Notes: generated from the letters alone by a model not told the origin. A stretch of 64,000 nt of DNA from Prolixibacter sp. NT017 (GCF_009617875.1 NZ_BLAV01000001.1:1054001-1118000), one strand, 5' to 3'. Shown: positions 43,122-51,876, numbered from the stretch's first letter. Numbers and translations: made by a program.

Positions 43122-44564
43122 ATGAAAAGTGTGGCCATCATCGGGGCCGGAGCAGCCGGCCTGACCTGTTTGAAAAGCTTATTGGAATACGGTATTCAGC
43201 CGGTCGTTTTTGAACGTAGTGACCGGTTTGGGGGATTATGGAAGATCAACGAAAAAGAGCAGGAATGCGACACGGCGGCTTACCGCTCGTTGATTACCAA
43301 TACCTCGAAGCAGATGATGGCCTTTTCTGATTTCCCGTTTGAAAAGGAGGTCGCTGATTTTCCTTCGCGGGAAGTCGTTTCAAATTACCTGAAGAGCTAC
43401 ACCGAACAATTCAACCTGACCCGATACATTCAATTCAATACAAGCGTTATTCGTGCTGACAAACAACCGGACGGACGGTTTATTATTGAGGTTGAATCGG
43501 GTGGAAATCGCGAAACACAGACATTCGACTGGCTGATTATTGCCAATGGCCGCCACGAGAAAGTATCCATGCCGGAAATTGACGGACTGGACACATTTCC
43601 CGGAAAGGTTTTGCATAGCCGGGACTATTTCTCGCCGGAAAGCTTCGAAGGCAAGAAGGTGCTGGTCGTGGGAGCGGGGAGCAGTGCCATCGATATTGCT
43701 TCGGAAGTAGCGGATGTAGCTTCCGGGACGTTTTTCTCCATGCGGAGCCCGTCGTGGCTGGTGCCCCGGTTCATCGATAACAAGGCGTATGATTTGCAGC
43801 TGACCAAATTGTCGGCCAGCCTGCCGAAAGCAGTGCGGGAAAAAGCTTTCCGAAGCAAGCTGATGAAGGCTTACAAACAGTATGATGATGAGGCCATCCG
43901 GCAATATTTTGGGACACCCGACCACTCTCTCGATTTGGAGAAACAACGGTTTGTGCCGAATGATTTGTTGTTGAAACGGTTGGAACAAGGGAAGCTGGAC
44001 GTCAAGCCGGTGATCCAATCGGTTTCCGGCAATGAGGTCACGTTTGAAGATGGCAGCACCGAAACGGTGGATACCCTCATTTTCGCCACCGGCTACCAGA
44101 TTGATATCCCTTTTATGAAACCGGCCTTCACGGGAGTGGAGAACAACTACGTTCCCTTGTATCAGCAGATATTTTCTCCGGTAACGCCGAATCTTGCCAT
44201 GTGCGGCATGTGCTATATTGTGGGCCCGATTCTACCGGCCCTCGAGATGCAGGGAAGGTACATTGCCGAAGTGATTGCCGGGCATACGCAGCTTCCGTCT
44301 CCGGAGTTAATGGAAAGGGAAGTGGAGAAACACCGTCAGCTTTGTGAGGAACGAAAAGTCAATCCGATGCGGGTGCAAACGCTGACGTACCTCGATACCA
44401 TCGCCCAAATCATCGGCGTAGCTCCGAAGGTATGGAGCAACCTGAGTAGCCTTATCCAATTACTGACCGGACCGGTGGTGGCAGCCCGCTACCGGCTGAA
44501 TGGCCGCCAAAGTAAGAAGGAGCTGGCTCAAAAGGTGCTGAAGGATTTGATGAAGAGAGTTTAA
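43122..44564 (+). CDS. Flavin-containing monooxygenase (FMO/Baeyer-Villiger type)
   Basis: A 480-residue flavoprotein. The FAD-binding GAGAAGLTCLKSLL is near the N-terminus, the NADPH-binding GAGSSAIDIASEV is near residue 190, and the FMO fingerprint FPGKVLHSRDYF (FxGxxxHxxxY/F) lies between them, followed by the FATGY motif (about 325). Such enzymes oxygenate amines, sulfides or ketones using NADPH and O2. It has no signal peptide and is co-oriented with the cupin gene just upstream. The presence of an O2-dependent enzyme argues that the host meets oxygen at times. Confidence 0.88.
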   Translation: MKSVAIIGAGAAGLTCLKSLLEYGIQPVVFERSDRFGGLWKINEKEQECDTAAYRSLITNTSKQMMAFSDFPFEKEVADFPSREVVSNYLKSYTEQFNLTRYIQFNTSVIRADKQPDGRFIIEVESGGNRETQTFDWLIIANGRHEKVSMPEIDGLDTFPGKVLHSRDYFSPESFEGKKVLVVGAGSSAIDIASEVADVASGTFFSMRSPSWLVPRFIDNKAYDLQLTKLSASLPKAVREKAFRSKLMKAYKQYDDEAIRQYFGTPDHSLDLEKQRFVPNDLLLKRLEQGKLDVKPVIQSVSGNEVTFEDGSTETVDTLIFATGYQIDIPFMKPAFTGVENNYVPLYQQIFSPVTPNLAMCGMCYIVGPILPALEMQGRYIAEVIAGHTQLPSPELMEREVEKHRQLCEERKVNPMRVQTLTYLDTIAQIIGVAPKVWSNLSSLIQLLTGPVVAARYRLNGRQSKKELAQKVLKDLMKRV

Positions 44565-44740
44565 ATGTATGCAGACTCACCTCATGCGTACGTCACCTAA
44601 CAGCGAAAAAACGTAAATTTACATCTAAAGTGTTATGCCTGGCAGAGAACCGGATGAGCCGGGTGAGGAGTCAAGGTAACAGGTCCTCTGTGTCCGGGGC
44701 TCTCAGACCTGTCAGGTTGATAAACTCATTATAGTCTGCG

Positions 44741-45682
44741 ATGGAGGAACAGAACAGAGTCAGAACCATTCAGCATGTCACATTGGTTGGTTCGGCAGTC
44801 AATCTGCTGCTGACAGCCGGAAAGATCGTCGCTGGAGTCGTCGGTAAAAGTTCAGCGATGCTGGCCGATGGCGTCCATTCGTTGTCGGATCTGATAACCG
44901 ATATAATCGTACTGGTTTTTGTGAGGATTTCAGGGAAAAAGAGGGATAAGAATCACCGGTACGGACATGGGAAGTATGAAACCTTTGCCACAATGCTTAT
45001 CAGTTTTGCGTTGCTGTTTGTGGGCATCGGGATTTTATGGACCGGAGCCAGGAAAATAGTGGCGTCGTTTCATGGCGTCGTCATCGAACAACCGGGTTAT
45101 ATTGCGTTATATGCAGCGCTGATTTCCATTGTTAGCAAGGAAGGCTTGTATTGGTATACAAAGATCATCGGTTCAAGGGTCAACAGTCGGGCCGTGGTTG
45201 CCAATGCCTGGCATCACCGGTCGGATGCGTTTTCTTCGGTGGGGACCGCGTTGGGCATTTCGGGGGCTATCCTGCTGGGGGAAAAGTGGCGGGTTCTCGA
45301 TCCGATTGCGGGCGTTATTGTTAGTTTTTTTATTCTGAAGGTGGCCTGGGACATTGCCCATCCCAGTATCCGGGAGCTACTGGAGGAGGCTCTGCCTGAC
45401 GAGACGGAGGAGGTGATTTCCGGGATTATCCGGACGACCCCCGGTGTGAAAGATTTTCACCAGGTACGGACCCGCAAGATTGGTGATATCATCGCCATCG
45501 AGGCACACGTCAAGGTTGAAAAAACGTTGACGGTGGTCGAATCGCACCATATTGCCACGGCCATCGAAAGGTCGATTCGGGCGAAATTCGGGCGCCAGAC
45601 CCATATCGGGATTCATATTGAACCGTACAGTGAAAGAGCTCCTGAAGACCCAAACGACACTGGGACATTGGATATACAATGA
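44741..45682 (+). CDS. Cation diffusion facilitator family transporter
   Basis: A 313-residue CDF protein with about six membrane helices. The metal sites are visible as ADGVHSLSD in helix 2 and NAWHHRSDAFSS in helix 5, the HxxxD pattern of FieF-like Zn/Fe/Mn exporters, and the cytoplasmic C-terminal domain (IRTTPGVKDFHQVRTRKIGD, HIGIHIEP) follows. It should export divalent metal in exchange for protons. It is preceded by 176 bases without a gene and appears monocistronic. Confidence 0.9.
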   Translation: MEEQNRVRTIQHVTLVGSAVNLLLTAGKIVAGVVGKSSAMLADGVHSLSDLITDIIVLVFVRISGKKRDKNHRYGHGKYETFATMLISFALLFVGIGILWTGARKIVASFHGVVIEQPGYIALYAALISIVSKEGLYWYTKIIGSRVNSRAVVANAWHHRSDAFSSVGTALGISGAILLGEKWRVLDPIAGVIVSFFILKVAWDIAHPSIRELLEEALPDETEEVISGIIRTTPGVKDFHQVRTRKIGDIIAIEAHVKVEKTLTVVESHHIATAIERSIRAKFGRQTHIGIHIEPYSERAPEDPNDTGTLDIQ

Positions 45683-45863
45683 GTGGAACGTTAGATGTCC
45701 TGCATTTTAGCAAGTGTGGCGTGACAACCATCTGACTGAACGATGACAATACCTGGCAAACTCACCATTCGAAAGAAAATCAAACGATGCTTAAAGACGG
45801 AGTTGACTAGTTATATGGACTTAAAAAAATGGAGAAAGTTGGAGTAAAGATTTTAGGTGTTGG

Positions 45864-46658
45864 CTAAAACATGAATTTAATCGGAATTATATAATATGAT
45901 TTTACAGGTTTCCCATTAATTTCCGCGGGGGTCCAATCAGGCATTAATTTGATCAGGCGCAAAGATTCTTCATTAAATCCGCGACATCCATCAAGACCTC
46001 TGATAATTGTATAATCAGATAACTTTCCTGTTTTATCTACCAATACCCTGACTAAGATGTTCCCGACACAATCATCCTGACTTGGCCAAATCATGTGTTC
46101 ACTGACAAACATCGCTATGCTTTTCCGGGTATCTTTTACGCCTTTATATACGAACCGGGCAGGTTTATCAACCTTCCAATAGCGGGCTGTGGGATTACTT
46201 AGCTGTTTACATTTAAAATCGGTATAAGGGATTTGAAAAAGGAGTGAAAAGCTTATTCTAATTGGAATATTTCTTTGTGTTGCGGGAGTCCAACGTGGCA
46301 TTAGCTGTAAGACCCGTTTGATTTCGTTTTCAATTATACTGTCTTTTAAAAATCCGGGAGCGCGGCGGGTGTATTCTGGATTTATTTTGATGCTTGATAC
46401 TTGCCCTGTGCTTTTTATCACAAAGACCGAATAGACTTTTCCGAAATCTTTCTGCGAATTAATTATATTGAAATTAAGATTAGTCTCTATAAAACACCAC
46501 AAGGAATCCATCCCGCCCGGGAATTCAGGAGGAGTTTCAAAATAATCTATGATCGACTCACCGTAATTAGTTGAATCTTGTTTAATCGTTTCATTGGTCT
46601 GTGAAAATACGTTGAGTACAACTATCGTTAATAATATGATGGTTGGCAAGTATTTCAT
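45864..46658 (-). CDS. Exported protein with two TonB C-terminal-like domains
   Basis: The ATG at 46658 gives MKYLPTIILLTIVVLNVFSQ, a signal peptide, and a product of 264 residues; the longer frame to 46802 runs through a cupin remnant in another frame. Two TonB C-terminal-like repeats follow: PPEFPGGMDSLWCFIETNL with GKVYSVFVIKSTGQVSSIK, and then a second with GNILVRVLVDKTGKLSDY and IIRGLDGCRGFNEESL. Both end in a MP(R/D)WTPA block. It has no Pro-rich spanner and no ExbBD genes, so it is likely a periplasmic protein of unknown role rather than a working energy transducer. Confidence 0.8.
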   Translation of the reverse strand: MKYLPTIILLTIVVLNVFSQTNETIKQDSTNYGESIIDYFETPPEFPGGMDSLWCFIETNLNFNIINSQKDFGKVYSVFVIKSTGQVSSIKINPEYTRRAPGFLKDSIIENEIKRVLQLMPRWTPATQRNIPIRISFSLLFQIPYTDFKCKQLSNPTARYWKVDKPARFVYKGVKDTRKSIAMFVSEHMIWPSQDDCVGNILVRVLVDKTGKLSDYTIIRGLDGCRGFNEESLRLIKLMPDWTPAEINGKPVKSYYIIPIKFMF

Positions 46659-46717
46659 TTTATTAATTGTAGTAGAGTAAACTGTGAAATTTATGTCCAG
46701 GGACCTGATAAGCCCTA

Positions 46718-46825
46718 TTACTTCCGATACTTCTTTATCACCAGGTATTTCAGTTCTGTATCGCCCACGTTGCGGATGCCGTGCATTACTTTCGAAGGGC
46801 AATAGAAACGGGTAGTTGGATCATC
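46718..46825 (-). pseudogene. C-terminal remnant of a cupin protein
   Basis: The frame ending at the TAA at 46718-46720 reads DDPTTRFYCPSKVMHGIRN and continues VGDTELKYLVIKKYRK. This is a typical C-terminal cupin strand set (the His in VMHGIRN is the last metal ligand). It has no start and is entered directly from the 3' end of the PIG-L gene, whose stop overlaps it. The upstream body of the cupin gene has been lost. Confidence 0.7.
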
Positions 46826-47597
46826 AAGTTTCCTTCAGGTTATTCTCCGGACTTCTTACGTGCTGTACAAATGCTTCGGCATAGTCACATCCGAACTCCA
46901 TTCCGCGAAATACTTCCATTCTCGCATGATCATTCGGGTACCATTCGTCGACTTTCTGACTGACGTGGGTATAACAAGCCTGGTGTTTTTGCTGTATCAC
47001 ACTGGTGATATCGATGTAATCGGTAGGCGTGAAGTTCTGTGACTGAGCGCCGGTCATCACTTCACCGAAATAGAGCGAAGGTTTGGTTTTCATCCGTAAC
47101 CAGGCATCGTACACCAGGTTGGAACAAATCCGGTGGTCGCGGTGCGTATCGATGGGCCAGTGGGTGATAATGATATCCGGGTTTTCCTTTTCCAGGAAAT
47201 CATAGATGGGTGCGTATCTTTCTTTCGTTATTTCGGTATTTCCGTCGATTTGTCCCAGGAACTCAGGGCGACATTTCAGAATTTTGCAGGCCGTTAGTGC
47301 TTCGGCGGTGCGGATTTTAGCCGCTTCTTCGTGCGATTTTCCTTCGATACCAGCTTCGCCTCTTGTTAGGTAAGTCGAAACCACTTCGTGCCCGGCATCG
47401 GCGTACAAGGCCATGAGGCCGCCGCACATGGTTTCCGGGTCATCCGGATGGGCGCCAACCACTACCACTTTCTTCTTCTTTTCAGATGGAGTAGCTGTAG
47501 CGCTTCCCATCGCATTTGCCTGGGTGATTCCCATCGCCGCACCGATGGTGAGGGGTACCGTCTGGGCCAGGAATTGCCTGCGTGAGTTTTTAGCCAT
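46824..47597 (-). CDS. Tat-exported PIG-L/LmbE-family deacetylase
   Basis: A 257-residue zinc deacetylase. A twin-arginine signal (NSRRQFLAQTVPLTIGAAMG) opens the protein. The LmbE motif VVVGAHPDDPE (His50, Asp53) and THRDH (about 152) supply the metal ligands. Family members remove N-acetyl groups from GlcNAc-containing compounds. The last residues run into a cupin remnant in another frame, so the natural C-terminus may have been replaced by a deletion; the catalytic part is complete. A GH172-like lipoprotein lies upstream on the same strand with 89 bases between, so the two may act on the same glycan. Confidence 0.85.
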   Translation of the reverse strand: MAKNSRRQFLAQTVPLTIGAAMGITQANAMGSATATPSEKKKKVVVVGAHPDDPETMCGGLMALYADAGHEVVSTYLTRGEAGIEGKSHEEAAKIRTAEALTACKILKCRPEFLGQIDGNTEITKERYAPIYDFLEKENPDIIITHWPIDTHRDHRICSNLVYDAWLRMKTKPSLYFGEVMTGAQSQNFTPTDYIDITSVIQQKHQACYTHVSQKVDEWYPNDHARMEVFRGMEFGCDYAEAFVQHVRSPENNLKET

Positions 47598-47686
47598 AAC
47601 GTTTGGTGTTTAGTTAGGAACCTAAATGTAGTGGAAAACTCGCAAACATCAAGTTATTTGGTTTGACGTTGGGCTTTGAAATGTTC

Positions 47687-48910
47687 TTATTCCTTACCCG
47701 CTTTTAAATGATATACCCGGTATGCTCTCGGCTTTAAGGGCGGTAAATCGTCTGTTGGTTGATCGAGATAGAAGTAGGCGGTAGAGGAGACATCGTCGGA
47801 GCGGTAAAAGTTCGTCCAACCATTATAGGGGATGGCTGCCAGATTCACTACCGTATCCTTTTTGTAGATGAGATGCAGCGTACGGCCATCGTGGATGGTC
47901 ACCGGTATCAGATTTGCTCCTTTTTTCTGCAGGTCGATTACCTGGGCTTTCGGAGCTCCCCCGATTTGCTGAATGGTTACCCGGCAATCGGAATCAAAAT
48001 AGATGGGGTCGGGGATGTGATAGCGGTAGAAGGCCCATTGCTTGTTTTTACTGTCGGCAATGGTGCAGCCCGAGTACCGCGTGATGAATTGGCCTTGGCC
48101 CCAAGCCGTACCGATGTAATCTTCCGTTCCGGTTCCGGCCAGTGTGGGATATTTTGTATCGCCGTCGAGGTACATTTTCACTTCCCCTTCGCCCCACCAC
48201 GAATCTCCGTAGGCCGGGTTGGCATTCACCCCGATGTTGGTTCCCAGGAAGCGGCCTTTGCCCGATACATCGGGAAGGATGGTATAATCGACACCCGGCG
48301 TGGTGGCGGTGTCCCGGTTCCAGTAGCAGTGGAAATAGAGGTTGTCCTTTTTCCAGGGTGTCAGCAGGTAATCGATGTCATAGAACAGGGCCGAAACCGG
48401 TTGGTCCGATTCGTTGGTGAGTGTAATCTTTGCCCCGGTTTTGAATGGCATTTGGATGAAACTAACGAACGAGCGCCCTTCCGGGTCGGCAAACAGTTCA
48501 TTCTGGAAAGCAGTCATCCGGCCCAAACCTACGCCAAAGAAATCGCCGAAAGGAGCGGAGACGGCCGGTTTGCTTTCACCGTCCCAATACATATCGATTC
48601 GAAGCGAACGCAGCATTTCCGGACTCCGGTCGTTGATGGTCACCCACATCCGGTTGATGACGCCGCTGCCTTTGATGTCCATTAACACCCGGGTGGCGCC
48701 GGCGCCGATGCTATCCTGCGGATGTCCTTTCGCCCCAAAGTTCTCCATGCCGCCTTTGCCTTTTTCGCCGTGCGGGTTCTCAAAGCTAATCCAACGCGAT
48801 TGGGTTTGCTCCGGGAAAGAGTACATCGATTGACCCCGCTGCTCTGCCTTTTGCTGGCAGGAGACCAGGAAGAGGAGTGCGAGAATGAGTAAGTTACCGG
48901 TGTGTTTCAT
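47687..48910 (-). CDS. GH172 (DUF2961) family lipoprotein
   Basis: A 407-residue protein. The lipobox LLFLVSC places the lipidated Cys at about 18, so it is anchored in a membrane facing the periplasm or the surface. The body is DUF2961: RWISFENPHGEKGKGGMENF, APFGDFFGVGLG and GTGTEDYIGTAWGQGQF, where the Glu is a proposed catalytic residue. Members of GH172 cleave alpha-fructofuranosides or D-arabinofuranosides; related enzymes from Bacteroidota act on arabinan. The exact substrate cannot be read here. It is the upstream gene of a pair with the PIG-L deacetylase. Confidence 0.88.
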   Translation of the reverse strand: MKHTGNLLILALLFLVSCQQKAEQRGQSMYSFPEQTQSRWISFENPHGEKGKGGMENFGAKGHPQDSIGAGATRVLMDIKGSGVINRMWVTINDRSPEMLRSLRIDMYWDGESKPAVSAPFGDFFGVGLGRMTAFQNELFADPEGRSFVSFIQMPFKTGAKITLTNESDQPVSALFYDIDYLLTPWKKDNLYFHCYWNRDTATTPGVDYTILPDVSGKGRFLGTNIGVNANPAYGDSWWGEGEVKMYLDGDTKYPTLAGTGTEDYIGTAWGQGQFITRYSGCTIADSKNKQWAFYRYHIPDPIYFDSDCRVTIQQIGGAPKAQVIDLQKKGANLIPVTIHDGRTLHLIYKKDTVVNLAAIPYNGWTNFYRSDDVSSTAYFYLDQPTDDLPPLKPRAYRVYHLKAGKE

Positions 48911-48946
48911 GGCGTATGGGTTTGGTTGTTTTTTTATGTACGGTTG

Positions 48947-49690
48947 TTATTTTCTCCAGTTTTCATAATCAACTAGGTGAATCAACTCCTCGATAACAAT
49001 TCTTACGTCATCTTTAATGTCATCTAAGTCATTCTTGCGTGCAATGTATCTCCTGTTGTGGGCAGATTTATCACCTATGTTTTTGATCTTAGGTAAGCTG
49101 GTTTTCGCATTTCTTCCAACGTTCCATGCAGGCTCTTTAAGAAACTCCGCAATAAGGTCGCTGAGGAAATAGAAATTGCCGTCCTCTCTTTTTATTAGGC
49201 TCTCGTTACCATGCCTTTCGAAACACTCAATAATTAAAATCTCGATGAGTTTTCGAGTCAAAACAGAACAACCGTCATATATGCCTATGTTATAACTTGC
49301 TAGGGATTGGTTGGCTATTGTCTTTAAATATCCCCTTGTATTGTCGAATAACTCTATTGGGAAAAAGTTTGAATGTACCTCAGAGGGCAGAGCAGGAGCC
49401 CCTATTTGTTCATCTAAGGATTGTTTGAATGTTCTTTCGAGGTAATATCGGTTACTGTTTTTCTTGATAAACTTTTTCCCTTTACCTTTTGATCTCGATG
49501 ATAAGTATGATGGGATATTTGAGTATGGTGGAAGATGTGACGAAAAAAAACAATCTAAGATATCCTTAGCAATAAAGCCGTCTTTTTTTTCTTTGATTAA
49601 AAGAAAATAAGCAAATAAATCTATTTGCTTACTTGAAGGCAGTTGGTCAAAATCTTCAACTTTTTCAATAAATGTTTCAAGCTCTTTCAT
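48947..49690 (-). CDS. Unknown protein with a DUF4145/HEPN-like C-terminal part, gene 2 of an AT-rich pair
   Basis: A 247-residue soluble protein. The N-terminal half (DLFAYFLLIKEKKDGFIAKDIL) may be a small helical, winged-helix-like domain; the C-terminal part (YDGCSVLTRKLIEILIIECF, IKNIGDKSAHNRRYIARKND, VRIVIEELIHLVDY) resembles the DUF4145 helical fold, with SAHNRR near the place of the RxxxxH site of HEPN RNases though not matching it. The start lies three bases after the stop of the upstream gene. AT content is higher than in flanking genes. I do not recognise a named family. Confidence 0.65.
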   Translation of the reverse strand: MKELETFIEKVEDFDQLPSSKQIDLFAYFLLIKEKKDGFIAKDILDCFFSSHLPPYSNIPSYLSSRSKGKGKKFIKKNSNRYYLERTFKQSLDEQIGAPALPSEVHSNFFPIELFDNTRGYLKTIANQSLASYNIGIYDGCSVLTRKLIEILIIECFERHGNESLIKREDGNFYFLSDLIAEFLKEPAWNVGRNAKTSLPKIKNIGDKSAHNRRYIARKNDLDDIKDDVRIVIEELIHLVDYENWRK

Positions 49691-49693
49691 TCA

Positions 49694-50644
49694 CTATTCG
49701 TGTTTGGCTAGGTCATATTTTATAGCGTTTCTACCCTGTATGGATAATCCAATGTTTTCCATCGTGTCAAATTCAAGCCATCCTTTTTTGTTTTTAGTAT
49801 CGCTAATCAATTGATAAAGGCTCTTGGGAACGCGAATATTCAATTTCTCAAACCCTGTGTAAATGTGATCTGGATTCATAGATTCCAATTCAAGAATTTC
49901 TTTTAAATAGTAGACTATGACTAAAATACGCTCTTTCATAGAGTTCATCTTATAGCCCTCTGCGAAGTCCATCAAACTTTGTTTCCCTTCTGGGTGTAAA
50001 TTTAAGTTGCGATCAAGTTTAAATCCTTGTTTTACGCTGACTTGCTTTCTATTTGATTTTTCCTTTTTGGTTATACTGATTTTTTTTGTCGTAGATACGA
50101 CTTTGTTGCCCATCGAGCTTTTCGATTTTCCATCAAATATTTCGTGAGCTTTCATTTTTCCTTTCTCCAATAGGATAAAGTTTGTGTCATTGGTAGATTT
50201 AATGTACTGAGCTTTTACAATATTTTTGATGTATTGGGACAAGCTCTTTCTTTTATTGTCCGTATACCTATTACTATCTCTATATAATTGTAAAAGGTTG
50301 GCACGAGTAAATTCCTTAGTTCCTCCCTCAGAAGCATAGTAAATATAAACCAACAGCCAATCCGTTTCATTCTTGGCTAAGTCTCTTAATTTTACATCTT
50401 GTAAAGTTGGAATTTCATTCAGGTCAATTACAGTATTGGCATGCTGTTCTATCTGCGGAATAGGTTTATCCTCTATCGGCTCGGCTTCCTGTAACGTTTG
50501 CACATTGATCTTTGGCAACAAGTCATTTGTGATAAATAACTTGAAGGTTTCAAATTGTTCTTTTACTACTTCTTGATCCCCTTCTAACTCGAATTCTAGC
50601 TGATGCAATTTGAATTTCATTCTCAATTTTTCGTTGTCTGCCAT
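49694..50644 (-). CDS. Unknown protein, gene 1 of an AT-rich pair
   Basis: A 316-residue soluble protein. Residues 1-45 are charged (KFKLHQLEFELEGDQEVVKE). Residues about 85-165 look like a winged-helix unit (ETDWLLVYIYYASEGGTKEF, NLLQLYRDSNRYTDNKRKSL), followed by a Lys-rich linker (VVSTTKKISITKKEKSNRK) and a second helical unit (MKERILVIVYYLKEILELES) ending in a wing-like SIQGRNAIKYD. This suggests a nucleic-acid-binding protein. It is co-transcribed with the next gene (gap of 3 bases). A perfect 15-bp palindrome lies 30 bases upstream of its start. Confidence 0.65.
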   Translation of the reverse strand: MADNEKLRMKFKLHQLEFELEGDQEVVKEQFETFKLFITNDLLPKINVQTLQEAEPIEDKPIPQIEQHANTVIDLNEIPTLQDVKLRDLAKNETDWLLVYIYYASEGGTKEFTRANLLQLYRDSNRYTDNKRKSLSQYIKNIVKAQYIKSTNDTNFILLEKGKMKAHEIFDGKSKSSMGNKVVSTTKKISITKKEKSNRKQVSVKQGFKLDRNLNLHPEGKQSLMDFAEGYKMNSMKERILVIVYYLKEILELESMNPDHIYTGFEKLNIRVPKSLYQLISDTKNKKGWLEFDTMENIGLSIQGRNAIKYDLAKHE

Positions 50645-51143
50645 ATTTTTTTAGTGTTGGTTAGTAATCTTTTATATCGAATCGATATTTTTCCTAGTAT
50701 TCTGATTTCATCATATCGTGTGGCTTAATTTCATCCGCCAGTTTTACGACGTTCAAATTAGCAAAAACATACCATATCCCCATCGCATGATATGGGCTAT
50801 TTATTAACTTAAAGTTGATAACCAGCATTAAAAAGGACGAAAACGGCGGAGTAAAAGCAAGGCAGAAGATTTATTTTTCGAACATTTTGATATGTTGTTC
50901 GGCAGTTTAAGGGTATGATTTGAAGAATTATTCCTAATTTATATTCCGAAAGAAACCAACAGATTATGACAATTAAATCGAAAGCCGAACTCCACTTGCG
51001 ACCACATTGCGTAATTCCATGCCGGTATTTATTCGTCGTGAGTGGAGTACCTGAGCGCCGCTAGCCAACCTGCTTTTTTGCCAACCAAGATATCAATTCC
51101 GGGTTATCACCGGATTTTCCAGTAATCTTTTAAAACGTTTAAT
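50645..51143. other. Intergenic region upstream of the unknown pair
   Basis: Apart from the palindrome at 50674-50688, an imperfect inverted repeat (50990-51002 with 51037-51049, 11 of 13 matches) is seen. No gene is supported. Confidence 0.45.
50674..50688. promoter_or_regulatory. Palindrome ATATCGA-A-TCGATAT, candidate operator
   Basis: A perfect odd-length palindrome 30 bases upstream of the start of the two-gene cassette. Its position and the likely winged-helix in the first product suggest autoregulation. Confidence 0.4.
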
Positions 51144-51524
51144 ATGTCTATATTATATAGTAAGACCCAGCGTGTAAACCCACGCGATCTGCAAGCTCCG
51201 AAAAGATGGTACATCACCCCGCAACGGGTAGGGCAGAAGAGTGAAAAGGAGATAGCTGAAGCGCTTAGTAAGAACACGACTTTAAGCCGTGGAGAAGCCA
51301 GCCTGGTACTGGACGAATTGCAGACCGTTATCATTAGCTCGTTGCTCGATGGTTACACGGTGCAAATGGGCGACTGGGGCTCGTTCCTGTTAACCGTTAG
51401 CAGCGAAGGTGTCGACACGGAGGCCGAATGTACCGCCGATAAAATCAAAGCGGTGAACATCCGGTTTCGTCCCGGTAAGGAGATGAAAGAAGCCGTTGCC
51501 AAGGCTTCGTTCACTCCTCGTTAA
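51144..51524 (+). CDS. HU-like DNA-binding protein (Bacteroidota HU-HIG type)
   Basis: A 126-residue protein of the HU/IHF fold. It has the Bacteroidota-type N-terminus (SKTQRVNPRDLQAPKRWY), the helical dimer core SEKEIAEALSKNTTLSRGEA, the turn VQMGDWGSFLLTV and the C-terminal NIRFRPGKEMKEAV. These proteins bend DNA without strong sequence choice. It ends in a strong terminator, and six ordered direct repeats lie about 140 bases downstream. It may be a chromosomal or an element-borne architectural protein. Confidence 0.88.
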   Translation: MSILYSKTQRVNPRDLQAPKRWYITPQRVGQKSEKEIAEALSKNTTLSRGEASLVLDELQTVIISSLLDGYTVQMGDWGSFLLTVSSEGVDTEAECTADKIKAVNIRFRPGKEMKEAVAKASFTPR

Positions 51525-51536
51525 TCCACTTATGTA

Positions 51537-51568
51537 CTCCCGGAACCCGCCAGTTCCGGGAGTTTTTT
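51537..51568 (+). terminator. Rho-independent terminator of the HU-like gene
   Basis: A perfect 10-bp stem (CTCCCGGAAC at 51537-51546, GTTCCGGGAG at 51553-51562), a 6-base loop and six T. Confidence 0.9.
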
Positions 51569-51661
51569 CGTCCCTTTTTCCCTCCCGACTTTCCCTTCGT
51601 GCTTTGTCACTGCCTGCTTATTCCAGTTCGTTTTTTACCTTTCTCAGGAGGAAGCGGAAAG

Positions 51662-51787
51662 GAGAACCGTATTAAGCTCCGACGAGAACCGTATTAAGAT
51701 GGTAGGGAGAACCGTATAAAGGAGGTAGGGAGAACCGTATAAAGATTTGATGAGAACCGTATAAAGATGACAAGAGAACCGTATAAG
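51662..51787 (+). repeat. Iteron-like array: six copies of GAGAACCGTATWAAG
   Basis: Copies begin at 51662, 51684, 51707, 51730, 51752 and 51774, so the period is 22-23 bp, close to two turns of B-DNA. The first two have T and the other four A at the variable position; the last lacks one A. The spacers differ in sequence, so the 15-bp core is the conserved unit. The phasing points to a protein bound on one face of the DNA. Confidence 0.88.
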
Positions 51788-51813
51788 TTTTTGAAGAGGG
51801 TTTTTAGGCACAA

Positions 51814-51844
51814 GAAAAGCCCGTTGGACCCTGTCCGGTCGGGC
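51814..51844 (-). terminator. Probable terminator of the exported protein gene at 51877
   Basis: On the minus strand, an imperfect hairpin (51819-51844; arms GCCCG and CGGGC with an inner GGACC/GGTC pairing) is followed by TTTTC. Confidence 0.55.
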
Positions 51845-51876
51845 CTGCTATTTCTCTGCCATTGCTCTGCAAAGTG

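Larger units (their letters stand above)
51525..51876. other. Intergenic region with terminators and an iteron-like array
   Basis: Contains the HU-gene terminator (51537-51568), six direct repeats (51662-51787) and a terminator for the leftward gene ending at 51877 (51814-51844). No gene. Confidence 0.7.

Noticed and set aside
47759-48685. A 308-residue open frame on the plus strand opposite the GH172-like gene
   Set aside because: The minus-strand gene has a lipobox and full DUF2961 motifs; the antisense frame has no recognisable domain and arises from codon bias.
51662-51787. CRISPR array
   Set aside because: Repeats are 15 bp and spacers only 7-8 bp, far shorter than in CRISPR, and no cas genes are present.
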